From positions 1 through 41,148 of the forward strand of contig JAFMHF010000009.1 in the NCBI GenBank assembly GCA_017854655.1: 41,148 nt of DNA. Reading direction: 5' to 3'. Source of the DNA: Puniceicoccaceae bacterium (GTDB lineage: Bacteria; Verrucomicrobiota; Verrucomicrobiia; Opitutales; Coraliomargaritaceae). The translations under genes and the position numbers were made by a program. The notes under the pieces are model-generated. The model made no database searches, was not told the DNA's origin, and saw only the letters and a list, made by a program, of their open reading frames with translations. Shown piece by piece: positions 28,105 through 36,542 of the stretch (position 1 is its first letter; each line of letters starts with the position of its first letter).

Positions 28105-28198
28105 TCCTGGCGTAAAGCCAGTCACTACCAAAGCGACTTATCCTGGCGTAAAGCCAGTCACTACAGGTTTTTGTAGCGAGCGGGTTTATCCCGCGATA
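28105..28198. repeat. REP-type composite: two direct hairpin copies plus an inverted partner
   Basis: A 24-base unit, TCCTGGCGTAAAGCCAGTCA followed by CTAC, is present twice without mismatch (28105-28128 and 28141-28164), 36 bases apart. Then GTAGCGAGCGGGTTTATCCC followed by GC runs 28173-28194. Each unit is a short hairpin (CTGGC-GTAAA-GCCAG and GCGGG-TTTAT-CCCGC) with a CTAC or GTAG foot. The layout matches REP elements mobilised by REP-associated tyrosine transposases. A second composite lies at 4965-5034. Confidence 0.7.
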
Positions 28199-28229
28199 TC
28201 CTGCACCACAAAAAAAGCCCCATTCCACA

Positions 28230-28775
28230 TTGAACTCAAACATTCCAGACACTTCTTATAAGCGGCTTCTTATCACTGCGCTGATCGTGTTTGCGGCCGA
28301 TCAGCTCAGCAAGATCTGGATTTTCAACACTATGGCGCTGGATAGTTATTTTTATCCACACGATGCCGATGTCATCGAAGTGATCAAAAACTTCTTTTAC
28401 ATCGTACATATTGGCAACGAAGGGGCGGCATGGGGAATGTTCTCAGGCCACGGCGAGATTCTCGCCCTATTCGCATTGATCGCACTCTCTGCGATCTACA
28501 AATTTCGCCACACACTCGAACTCCACCGCATACCAATGCAATACGCATTCGGCCTATTGATCGGCGGAGTAATCGGCAATCTGATCGACCGCCTAGTGCA
28601 TGGCCATGTGATCGACTTTCTCGATTTCCATTTCGCATTCACCATTCCCTGGGTGCTGCCGACAGGCCGCTACCCCGCGTTTAACGTCGCAGACTGTGGC
28701 ATCGTGATCGGCGTCTTCACCTACATCACCTTGAGCTTCTTTCAGGCCGAAGCCTCTGAAGATGAAGGTAAATGA
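28230..28775 (+). CDS. lspA: Lipoprotein signal peptidase (signal peptidase II)
   Basis: A 181-residue inner-membrane aspartyl protease that removes signal peptides from lipidated prolipoproteins. Four transmembrane helices are visible. Family boxes: FAADQLSKIWI, HIGNEGAAWGMFSG, GLLIGGVIGNLIDRLVHGHVIDFLDF (first catalytic aspartate) and YPAFNVADCGIVIG (second). A ~16-residue insertion around HFAFTIPWVLPTGR separates the last two boxes, a common variation. The only start that keeps the first helix is a TTG at 28230, with no obvious ribosome binding site. A REP composite separates it from the lysine-rich gene. Confidence 0.94.
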   Translation: MNSNIPDTSYKRLLITALIVFAADQLSKIWIFNTMALDSYFYPHDADVIEVIKNFFYIVHIGNEGAAWGMFSGHGEILALFALIALSAIYKFRHTLELHRIPMQYAFGLLIGGVIGNLIDRLVHGHVIDFLDFHFAFTIPWVLPTGRYPAFNVADCGIVIGVFTYITLSFFQAEASEDEGK

Positions 28776-28842
28776 CGATTAACAATAGGTAGGCATCCAC
28801 AATAAGACCCAATTCGAACTGACGTTCTCAGTATTTAATTTA

Positions 28843-29826
28843 TCATCTGATCACCGAGGAATCAGTGCTCAGAGCAACCAATGCCTGTTCGAGTTCATTC
28901 GGGACATTATTGTTCGATTTCTTGCAGGCAACGACAACGGCACCAGCGATCGGGCTCATCAAAATATTCTGTATCTGAATATCCGGCTCTTCAATTTTAA
29001 GGGCGGCGCTTAGCTGGTCACGGAAGAGCTTAGACTGCTCGAGCAGTCCGCCCACTAGGATCAGCGGCGCGGGGCGGAGCTTCACTTTAACGTAAGTCGT
29101 GGAGATGGCCGCGACCAATTTGCGGACTGCATGATTCAGGATGTCGACTGCGTCACTGACTCTTTCCTGAGACAACTGTATCACCATCGGCGCAAGTGCA
29201 GCGATATGTGAATTGTTAATCTCGCCGGTCTTTAATTTACACAGTAGGTGCTCAGTCGTATTGCAGCTTAGCAGCTTTAAGACATTGCTTTGCCATGGCC
29301 CCGAGGGTCGACGTCCATCGGACTCTTGAAAAGTCATTTGCACGGCTTTTCGGCCAATCCAATAACCGCTGCCCAAATCGTCGAAGGCAGCCCCCCAACC
29401 TCCAGTTCGATGAATGATACCATCGGCATCGCGTCCCAAGCAAATCGAACCGGTACCAGCAACTAGCATTAGCCCTGGGCAATCACCAAGCGCCCCAATC
29501 AATGCGATGTGCGCATCGGAAGTCAGTATCGGGGGCTCAGAAGGCACTGGAATTAAGCTGCCTAAGATGTCGCGAATATCGTTTTTGTTATGAGCAGAAG
29601 CAGCACCCGCTAGACCAAAGCACGAAGCGACACACTCAATCTCATCGGGTAAGTTTATAAATGTCTGATCCAATAATTGCTGAAGAGTCCCCCGGAGCGC
29701 CTGACTACTTACTTGTTGAACATTTGACGGACCAGTCACAGCACGGCCGAGAATATGGCCGGACTCCGAAATAAGAAGACTGCGCGTGTGTGTGCCACCA
29801 CCATCAATACCTAAATATGCTCTCAT
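28843..29826 (-). CDS. BadF/BadG-type ATPase, N-acetylglucosamine-kinase-like
   Basis: A 327-residue ASKHA-fold kinase or ATPase. The phosphate-1 loop is YLGIDGGGTHTRSLL at the N terminus, phosphate-2 is LMLVAGTGSICLG, and the adenosine motif is LILVGGLLEQS. The segment GGWGAAFDDLGSGYWIGRKAV is characteristic of the group containing GlcNAc kinase and the BadF/BcrA activases. Sugar kinase activity, for example on N-acetylglucosamine in amino-sugar recycling, is more likely than an activase role because no iron-sulfur cysteines are evident. The start at 29826 (MRAYLGIDGGGT) is preferred over the ORF-track start 11 codons upstream. No operon partner. Confidence 0.88.
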   Translation of the reverse strand: MRAYLGIDGGGTHTRSLLISESGHILGRAVTGPSNVQQVSSQALRGTLQQLLDQTFINLPDEIECVASCFGLAGAASAHNKNDIRDILGSLIPVPSEPPILTSDAHIALIGALGDCPGLMLVAGTGSICLGRDADGIIHRTGGWGAAFDDLGSGYWIGRKAVQMTFQESDGRRPSGPWQSNVLKLLSCNTTEHLLCKLKTGEINNSHIAALAPMVIQLSQERVSDAVDILNHAVRKLVAAISTTYVKVKLRPAPLILVGGLLEQSKLFRDQLSAALKIEEPDIQIQNILMSPIAGAVVVACKKSNNNVPNELEQALVALSTDSSVIR

Positions 29827-30277
29827 GATTTCGATTATACATCGATTCCCTCGGAACACTCAAGGCAGGTAATTTAAAAACCATTCAACGAGCCGACAGC
29901 AGCATATCAAATTTGACCGAAAGATAATTTTCGCAGACGCATTCATCCAAGAATTTACTACCCTAGGCACTGCATTCACTGCAGTTACCCTTTCAGATGC
30001 ACGACTCATGCAGATCGCTTCGCTCCCACCCTACTTCATTGACCGAGTGTCACGCGTACGCGAAGAGGAGGTGTGGATTCAATTTAGTCCAACGCCTGAC
30101 AAACTCTGCAGCTCACATCAAGCCACCCGCTAAGCCTACACGGTATCTGCGCCGCTGATGGAGTCTGAATACTACGAACTGCTATCAGTGGCCTGCTTTA
30201 GCAACTACTGGCATCATCGACGTGAGCGCAGGCTACTTTGCAAAAATTGTACTACTGTCACGAACCCAGCGAGCACT
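29827..30277. other. 451-base stretch without a convincing gene
   Basis: The plus strand holds an open frame from 29873 to the stop at 30130 (85 codons) containing ATG 30008 (MQIASLPPYFIDRVSRVREE). A second open frame in another phase contains MESEYYELLSVACFSNYW and ends close to 30288. Neither has a clear ribosome binding site or a family I recognise. They could be remnants of a decayed gene or chance. No RNA motif seen. Confidence 0.35.
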
Positions 30278-31420
30278 TCAGTAGCCACGTAAGTCGAGGC
30301 CGTCGCTCTGAACCATTAGTACGCGCTGGCCCATCTTTTTTTGAATGACATTAAAGTGATGCACTTCACCTGGAGTAATCAGCGAAATCGCCGCACCTGA
30401 GGCGCCAGCACGGCCGGTTCGACCGATACGGTGAATGTAGTCTTTTGGCGAACGAGGAAGTTCGTAGTTGATCACGTGCGACAGGCAATCGATATCAATC
30501 CCGCGCGCCAATAAGTCGGTAGACACCAACACCGCAACTCGCCCATCCTTAAACTTTTTCAGGGCATCGCGTCGCACGTTCTGCCCCATCTTAGAATGAA
30601 TCGCACAGGCATTAATTTTATTTTTAAGCAATTTAGCAGCCACATTATCCGCCTTCTTGTGTGACGACACAAAGACCAGCACCTGCTGCAACTGCTCATG
30701 CTTGATCAGATAGCGCAGCAATACACCCTTGCGTTCTTCAGTCACAAAATAGCCCTCTTGGTGAATTTGCTCGAGCGACTCTCCCACTTCATCAATCTGC
30801 AACACTACAGGATCATTTAGGATCAGTCGCTGCATCGCAGATACATCCTCACTGAGCGTGGCCGAGAACAGTAAGTTCTGACGTTTGACGGGCAGCAACC
30901 GCAGCAGCTGATCCACCTCATCTTGAAAGCCAAGGCTCAATATCTTATCCGCTTCATCCAATACCAACGTCTGCACACTAGTAAGCCGCACAGCATTTTT
31001 ATCGAGCAAGTCGAGCAGTCGACCCGGCGTCGCCACCAAGACATCCACGCGCCGCAAGGCCTGCATCTGCGTGTTGATCGAAACACCGCCATACACCGCG
31101 ACGCAACTCACGCCGGCAGTCAGGCTCGGCAAGAATTCACGAAAGACCTGCGTCACTTGATCCGCCAACTCACGCGTCGGCACTAGAACCAACACTGTAG
31201 GGTCTCGATGTTGTGAGATTTGTGCCTCTTCCAGTTGCTGTAAGATTGGCAAAACAAAGGCCGCCGTTTTTCCCGAGCCGGTCTTCGCAATCCCTAGAAC
31301 ATCGTGATCTTTAAGGATCGCTGGAATCGCCGCAGACTGAATCGGCGTCGGCTGGGCATAGTCAAAGTGCGCCAGTGACTTAGAGAAGAATGGCGCAAGT
31401 CCGAATTGAGAAAATGGCAT
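30278..31420 (-). CDS. DEAD-box ATP-dependent RNA helicase, short form
   Basis: A second RhlE-like DEAD-box helicase, 380 residues, with just the two RecA-like domains and almost no tail. Motifs: QPTPIQSAAIP, AKTGSGKTAAF, VPTRELADQV, VLDEADKILSLGF, LFSATLS, STDLLARGIDIDCLSHV and HRIGRTGRAG. It ends MVQSDGLDLRGY, so the Gly-Arg tail of the 15-kb paralogue is missing. The ORF track begins 18 codons upstream (MKSAAMIYF); MPFSQFGLAPFFSK at 31420 is the family-typical start. It is monocistronic, and the role is RNA remodelling with unknown target. Confidence 0.93.
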   Translation of the reverse strand: MPFSQFGLAPFFSKSLAHFDYAQPTPIQSAAIPAILKDHDVLGIAKTGSGKTAAFVLPILQQLEEAQISQHRDPTVLVLVPTRELADQVTQVFREFLPSLTAGVSCVAVYGGVSINTQMQALRRVDVLVATPGRLLDLLDKNAVRLTSVQTLVLDEADKILSLGFQDEVDQLLRLLPVKRQNLLFSATLSEDVSAMQRLILNDPVVLQIDEVGESLEQIHQEGYFVTEERKGVLLRYLIKHEQLQQVLVFVSSHKKADNVAAKLLKNKINACAIHSKMGQNVRRDALKKFKDGRVAVLVSTDLLARGIDIDCLSHVINYELPRSPKDYIHRIGRTGRAGASGAAISLITPGEVHHFNVIQKKMGQRVLMVQSDGLDLRGY

Positions 31421-31918
31421 AAGCAAAATAATAATATGAAAGCGCTTGAAATAAATCATAGCAGCGGACTTCAAAGTTTATAGCAGAACTCAGAGATCAA
31501 TCGATGTCGAAGTGTTTTCCACCCCGAATCGAAATCGGTTTCAGGTTAAGGAATGGCGCAGTCGTTCGCTACCACCATTCAAGTACAGTCAGCACTGCTG
31601 AGCAGAGTAGACCTCAGACAGGCTTATTGTAGCGACGTATCTGCGACACACCATCGAGCAAGTCGCAAACCGGCTCACTACCAGGAAACGCTTCAAAGCG
31701 CTCTGTTTGATGAAATTCCACGAGCAAACGCCGCGCATCTTCGGAATGCGCAGTGCGCACCAGTTTATAACTCAAAAAACCCTCGACCAAGGGAATTGGC
31801 CGCAGGTCTTTCGGTAAGACTCGATTAAAGTCCTATTGCTATTGATTATTTGATCCGACTTCGTTTTTCTCGCGATACCTTACAATCTTTAAGTCAGTAA
31901 CTATATCGTAAATTTTAA
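31421..31918. other. 498-base intergenic stretch before the sensor kinase
   Basis: It contains no intact gene. A possible coding remnant is on the minus strand (separate entry, 31614-31832), and the AT-rich final ~90 bases presumably hold the kinase promoter. The plus-strand ORF 31553-31828 in the track overlaps the remnant and looks like its shadow. Confidence 0.4.
31614..31832 (-). pseudogene. Possible 3' remnant of a protein-coding gene
   Basis: A 72-codon open frame on the minus strand, ending in TGA at 31614-31616, lacks any ATG but reads like real protein: LPKDLRPIPLVEGFLSYKLV, then ARRLLVEFHQTERFEAFPGS, then VCDLLDGVSQIRRYNKPV. The codon mix resembles the neighbouring genes. An in-frame stop precedes it, so the 5' part of any such gene is gone. 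I do not recognise the family. It could also be a short gene starting at an internal TTG, or chance. Confidence 0.35.
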
Positions 31919-34822
31919 GTGAATACATATCTCATCCTATCGTCGCTACTGACCTGCTTAACGGCCTCCTGCTATGCTGTTTTTATTATAACGACTAAAA
32001 AAAGGGATCAAGTCAGTCGCTGTTTTTTAAATTTCCTCATATTCGTGACGGGGTGGTCATTCAGTTACTTCCTGTGGCGTGTCTCCAGCAGTGAACATTA
32101 TGCGGATTATTTTTGCCGATTACTGACGTGCTTTTCGATTTTACTCTCGGTTGCAGCGTATCATTTTTCGATTGTTTACGCTGGTGAAAGAGTAACCCGA
32201 TCTCTACAATATGGCTATATCGGAGCATTTATTTTATGCCTACTGCTGCCATCAGGATTAATCATGCAAGGCGTATCGCCTAAATTTGGGCATCGTTATT
32301 GGCCAGATGCAGGTCCGTTATCTTGGTTATACCTGACTTACTTTTTCGGGTATTTATTAGCGAGTGCTGGGGTATTCATTAAAGCAAGGCGCCTCCATCT
32401 GGGCCAACATGCGACAGGACAAACTTTCATTTTATTTACCATCTTTTCTGCTTTCATTGGAGGTGCGACCAACTTTCCACTTTGGTATGACATTAATATT
32501 CAACCCTATGGGAATGTATTAAGTGCTGTATACCTTTTCCTGTGGGGACAAGGCTTATATAATAATCATGTATCCAAAAAAAATATTAGATTCTATAAAA
32601 AAATATTTAATCTAATCCTGTGCGCTTCTGGAACCTTGCTTTACCTACTAGTTATAACCCATCATTCCAGTAGGTTAAACACCCCCCTCTCACCCGGGTC
32701 GACCTGGATCCATGGCATCGGCGCATTCCTATTAATTGCTTTAACTTCCTGGGTCGTCTCCACCATTAAATATCAGGTCGAACGTGCACTAGAAGCTGTA
32801 TTTCTAAATGAACCAACGATTGGTTTAACTAAGTTAAAAGAACTGCCGGCTAAATTTGCTGAATTTAATGACAACCTGTCGCTGCTTAACTTTGTTGCAA
32901 ACAGCCTTGAGCAATTTGTTCCGACCCAAAATTTAGCAATTTTCACAAAAGAACCCGAAAGTGACAGCTATCGCACAGTGGCTAAGCGTGGTCACTTTCC
33001 CGATGCAGCGCCACTTCATGAGTTAGCCAGTAATGATCCGCTGATAAAATCGCTCACTAACAACCCAAGAGCCTTAGACATTAACAAAGTAACTAAGAGC
33101 ATCGACCCGCCAGTTTATCAAAGCTTAGTTGATCTACGCAATGCATCGAATGTTTCGATGCTCATCCCGATTTTTTCAAATAAACAACTATTTGGTCTGA
33201 TCTTACTCGGGCCACTTAAGAGCAAGCAAGATTGGGACAATCAAACGACTGCGATTTTATTCACTCTGAGTGCCCAAATAGGGATTCATTTTCGTACGAT
33301 GGAATTGGAAAAAATCGTCGATCTGCGCAGTACCGAATTGGAACAGCGCAATGAACAACTACAGAAGGCACACATAGAAAAGCATAATTTCTTAACCAGT
33401 TTCAGCCACGAGATTCGAAATCCTCTCAATGGTATAATTAACATATCGCAACTGTTAGCTGAAGAAAAAGGCTTAACTAAAGTTCAATCCGAACTAATCG
33501 ACTACCTCATTTCTTGCAAACAGCATCTAGAGCAATTAATTATACCCACGTTAGACTACAGCAGCCTCGAAGCTGGAATCTATAATTGTACTGAAGAAAC
33601 GTTTGATATAAATATCATCCTCAAAAGTATAATAGCCATGCATACTCACCAGGCGAAAAGCAAGGGCTTGCAGATAAGCATGAGTACAACTGAAGTGCGG
33701 AATAACTGGATCGGGGCAGTCACTCCACTGAGGCAGATACTCATCAACCTGACATCTAATGCGATTAATTATACCACCAGCGGGTCTGTGAGCTTACAAT
33801 TGAGCTATCAGCAGCTTGATGATAATATCACTGCTACTTTCCTTATCTCAGATACCGGGCCAGGAATTTCAACTGACCGGCATAAAGACATATTCGAGCC
33901 ACTAACTCGCCTGACAGAAAACCAAAATAGTCAACCAGGCTCTGGAATGGGGCTTTCGATTTCTCGAAGGATTGCGCAAACCCTGCAAGGCACACTGAGC
34001 CTCAAGGAATCCAGCCCTGCAATTGGCAGCGTCTTCGAACTAACACTCCCTTTCAAATTAGGTGCGTCCATTGATGTAAATATCAGACCCAGCACCACTC
34101 CGCAAATTCTTAACGACAAAAGAGTCTTGCTTGCGGATGATATGGATTTCAATCGCTACGCCTATCGTATTTTACTCGAGAGAATGGGCGCGATAGTCTC
34201 AGAGGTATGTAACGGTCAGCAGGCATTAGAGAAACTACAATCTGAACACTTCGACGTGGTTATATTAGATATTAATATGCCCATGATGAGTGGCATCGAA
34301 GTTGCCCGAGAATATTTTTTAACGCCCACAATCAATCCCCCTGTATTCATCGCATATAGTGCTCTAAATGATAAAGAAACTGCAGATAATTGTCTAAATA
34401 CAGGGTTTCACCACTTCATCGAAAAACCTCTCACAAATGAAAAACTACGCCTTCTGTTTAACTCGAAAGAATTTAACTCGAAAGAATCTAAGTCGATTCC
34501 ACCTCAAGGCGATTTGCTAGATTATCTCGGAGGGGGCGATAGCGCTAAGGTTGCGCAGCTAAACAAACGCTATCGGCAGTCGTTCAACCATGGTCTAGCA
34601 GAACTAACCAAGCTTATTAAACAAAGAGAACAGAGTGAAATGCATAGCTGCATGCACAAGCTACGGGGCCTTGCATGCCTGCAAAATAATACAAATGAAA
34701 TGAGGATACTGGACGAGATGTCAGTTTTGATCGCAGCAAATGCGTTACCGCATAAATATACCGAACTACTCGACCAATTAAAAAATTCTGTCACCGATAA
34801 TGCGGTTTCTGTAAGTAATTAG
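31919..34822 (+). CDS. Hybrid sensor histidine kinase (7TM-GAF-HisKA-HATPase-REC-Hpt)
   Basis: A 967-residue membrane phosphorelay protein. The first ~290 residues hold about eight hydrophobic segments, like the HisKA_7TM sensor region. A GAF-like domain spans about 310-460, followed by a short coiled coil. The kinase histidine is in FLTSFSHEIRNPLNG (~H499). The ATPase has NLTSNAINYT, ISDTGPGIS and GSGMGLSISRRI. A receiver (LLADDMDFNRYAY; phospho-site VVILDINMP ~783; EKPLT) and a phosphotransfer domain (MHKLRGLACL, ~912) complete an internal relay. Start GTG 31919. The gene is visibly AT-richer than its neighbours. The partner regulator and signal are unknown. Confidence 0.92.
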   Translation: MNTYLILSSLLTCLTASCYAVFIITTKKRDQVSRCFLNFLIFVTGWSFSYFLWRVSSSEHYADYFCRLLTCFSILLSVAAYHFSIVYAGERVTRSLQYGYIGAFILCLLLPSGLIMQGVSPKFGHRYWPDAGPLSWLYLTYFFGYLLASAGVFIKARRLHLGQHATGQTFILFTIFSAFIGGATNFPLWYDINIQPYGNVLSAVYLFLWGQGLYNNHVSKKNIRFYKKIFNLILCASGTLLYLLVITHHSSRLNTPLSPGSTWIHGIGAFLLIALTSWVVSTIKYQVERALEAVFLNEPTIGLTKLKELPAKFAEFNDNLSLLNFVANSLEQFVPTQNLAIFTKEPESDSYRTVAKRGHFPDAAPLHELASNDPLIKSLTNNPRALDINKVTKSIDPPVYQSLVDLRNASNVSMLIPIFSNKQLFGLILLGPLKSKQDWDNQTTAILFTLSAQIGIHFRTMELEKIVDLRSTELEQRNEQLQKAHIEKHNFLTSFSHEIRNPLNGIINISQLLAEEKGLTKVQSELIDYLISCKQHLEQLIIPTLDYSSLEAGIYNCTEETFDINIILKSIIAMHTHQAKSKGLQISMSTTEVRNNWIGAVTPLRQILINLTSNAINYTTSGSVSLQLSYQQLDDNITATFLISDTGPGISTDRHKDIFEPLTRLTENQNSQPGSGMGLSISRRIAQTLQGTLSLKESSPAIGSVFELTLPFKLGASIDVNIRPSTTPQILNDKRVLLADDMDFNRYAYRILLERMGAIVSEVCNGQQALEKLQSEHFDVVILDINMPMMSGIEVAREYFLTPTINPPVFIAYSALNDKETADNCLNTGFHHFIEKPLTNEKLRLLFNSKEFNSKESKSIPPQGDLLDYLGGGDSAKVAQLNKRYRQSFNHGLAELTKLIKQREQSEMHSCMHKLRGLACLQNNTNEMRILDEMSVLIAANALPHKYTELLDQLKNSVTDNAVSVSN

Positions 34823-34897
34823 GCCACGCCGCAATTGGCGATTATAGGCATTCTAGTCGAACCCTCGCGACGCGATGCATACATACCTTAAAGCCCT

Positions 34898-36364
34898 CTA
34901 GCCTGCATCAATCAGTTGCTTCAATAGCTGATCCAGCATCGCAGGATTTGCCTTACCTTTTGTGGCTTTCATCACGGGGCCCTTCAAGGCGTTCAGCGCC
35001 TTCTCGTTGCCATCTTTATACTGACCGACTGCTTTGGCATTGCCGGCGATCGCTTCGCGGCAGAGGGCTTCGATCTCGCCGCTATCGTTGCTTTGCTTTA
35101 GGCCCTTTTTTTCGACGATGGCGTCGGGCATCTCGCCGCTGGCAAACATTTCAGTAAAGACTTCCTTACCGATCTGTTTAGAGATGACGCCTTCATCGAT
35201 AATCTTGGCCAAAGTGCCAATGTGGGCAGGTGTCAATTTCGAGCGGGTCACACAATGCGCGCTTTCGCCATGCTCGGAAACCGCAGAGAGTTCGCGCAGT
35301 AAATCGTTGGTGATATAGTTGGCGATCACCTTGGGTGCGTTGTGCGTCTCTAGCGCAGTTTCGAAGAACTCACTGAGCACGCGGTTTTGGCAGAGCACTG
35401 AAGTGATTGTAAATGGTAGGCTAAAGTCTGTCTGATAGCGGCGTTGTTTGTCCAATGGACGCTCCGGCAGCTCGGCTTCGAGCTCGGCCACGCGGGCACG
35501 ATCCATCTGCACGGGCATCAGGTCAGGATCTGGGAAATAACGGTAGTCGTGCGCCTCTTCCTTGCTGCGTAGCGAGAAGCTGATGGCTTTGTCGACATCC
35601 CAGCGGCGGGTCTCTTGCGTGATCGTACCGCCCTCTTGCAGAATCTCAGTCTGACGTTCGATCTCGTATTCGATCGAGGCCTTGACATTGGACATGGAGT
35701 TGAGGTTTTTCATCTCAGTGCGGGTGCCGAGCTTATCGGAACCGACTGGGCGGATCGAGACGTTAGCGTCGCAGCGCATTTGGCCTTTCTCCATATCACA
35801 ATCAGAGATGCCCGCATAGATGATCATATTGCGCAGACAGTTGAGAAAAGCGACGGCTTCGGTGGACGAGCTCATGTCAGGCTCAGTCACGATTTCAGCG
35901 AGTGGAACTCCTGCGCGGTTAAAATCGATTACGGTATCGAAGGCCTCGTGTGTGAGCTTGCCAGGATCTTCTTCAAGATGAATACGATTGAGGGTTACCC
36001 AACGGTGCTCGCCCTCAACATTGCGCGATGGTCCTGGTAGTTCGATCTCGACCTTACCACCGATGCAAAGCGGCTCTTCGTTTTGCGTGAGCTGGTAGTT
36101 CTTCGGTGAGTCCGGATAAAAATAGTTCTTACGATCCCACTTGCAGACTGCGGCGATCTCGCAGCCGAGCATGAGCCCGAGCTTGGCGCACTGCTCGATG
36201 GCGGCGTGGTTGAGCACTGGCAGCGTGCCGGGCAAGCCAAGCACCACGGCGTCGGTTAGCGTATTGGGCGCAGCACCATAATGATAAGGTGCGGCGGTAA
36301 ACATCTTGGTGCGGGTTTTAACCTGCACGTGAATTTCGAGTCCGATGACTGCTTCGTATTCCAT
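34898..36364 (-). CDS. gatB: Asp-tRNA(Asn)/Glu-tRNA(Gln) amidotransferase subunit B
   Basis: A 488-residue GatB, the tRNA-binding and kinase subunit of the GatCAB complex that converts misacylated Glu-tRNA-Gln or Asp-tRNA-Asn to the amidated form. It starts with the signature YEAVIGLEIHVQ, contains KNYFYPDSPKNYQ, DFNRAGVPLAEIVTEPD, MRCDANVSIRP and DYRYFPDPDL, and ends with the YqeY-like tail domain (KANPAMLDQLLKQLI). It is last in the order gatC-gatA-gatB. Its spacer from gatA is occupied by an inverted-repeat element. Confidence 0.97.
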   Translation of the reverse strand: MEYEAVIGLEIHVQVKTRTKMFTAAPYHYGAAPNTLTDAVVLGLPGTLPVLNHAAIEQCAKLGLMLGCEIAAVCKWDRKNYFYPDSPKNYQLTQNEEPLCIGGKVEIELPGPSRNVEGEHRWVTLNRIHLEEDPGKLTHEAFDTVIDFNRAGVPLAEIVTEPDMSSSTEAVAFLNCLRNMIIYAGISDCDMEKGQMRCDANVSIRPVGSDKLGTRTEMKNLNSMSNVKASIEYEIERQTEILQEGGTITQETRRWDVDKAISFSLRSKEEAHDYRYFPDPDLMPVQMDRARVAELEAELPERPLDKQRRYQTDFSLPFTITSVLCQNRVLSEFFETALETHNAPKVIANYITNDLLRELSAVSEHGESAHCVTRSKLTPAHIGTLAKIIDEGVISKQIGKEVFTEMFASGEMPDAIVEKKGLKQSNDSGEIEALCREAIAGNAKAVGQYKDGNEKALNALKGPVMKATKGKANPAMLDQLLKQLIDAG

Positions 36365-36391
36365 ACTGGAGTAGTGACGCGCTTCGCGCGA

Positions 36392-36542
36392 AGTGATGGT
36401 GAAAGTGAGAGTGGCTTAGGTTGCGTGAGTTTAAACCGCAGAGTTCGCGGAGAGCGATAAGTGAAACTAGTAAGAATTAAGAAAAAGTGAAAGTTAAGGC
36501 TCAAGTGTTTCGCACTCTTCACTATCACTTTCACTCGTCACT
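36392..36542. repeat. Inverted-repeat element in the gatA-gatB spacer
   Basis: Left end AGTGATGGTGAAAGTGAGAG (from 36392) and right end TATCACTTTCACTCGTCACT (to 36542) are imperfect inverted repeats of about 22 bases. The element spans nearly the whole spacer and ends immediately at the gatA stop codon (36543-36545). Inside is AACCGCAGAGTTCGCGGAGA, which looks like another dispersed intergenic sequence. No coding capacity. Confidence 0.5.

Noticed and set aside
31568-31645. Possible third REP pair (a TCGCTAC and a GTAGCGA facing each other)
   Set aside because: No adjacent hairpin stems of useful length, and the GTAGCGA side is part of the protein-like frame at 31614-31832.
31553-31828. 91-codon plus-strand ORF MAQSFATTIQ...
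   Set aside because: No recognisable features and it lies opposite a more protein-like minus-strand frame.
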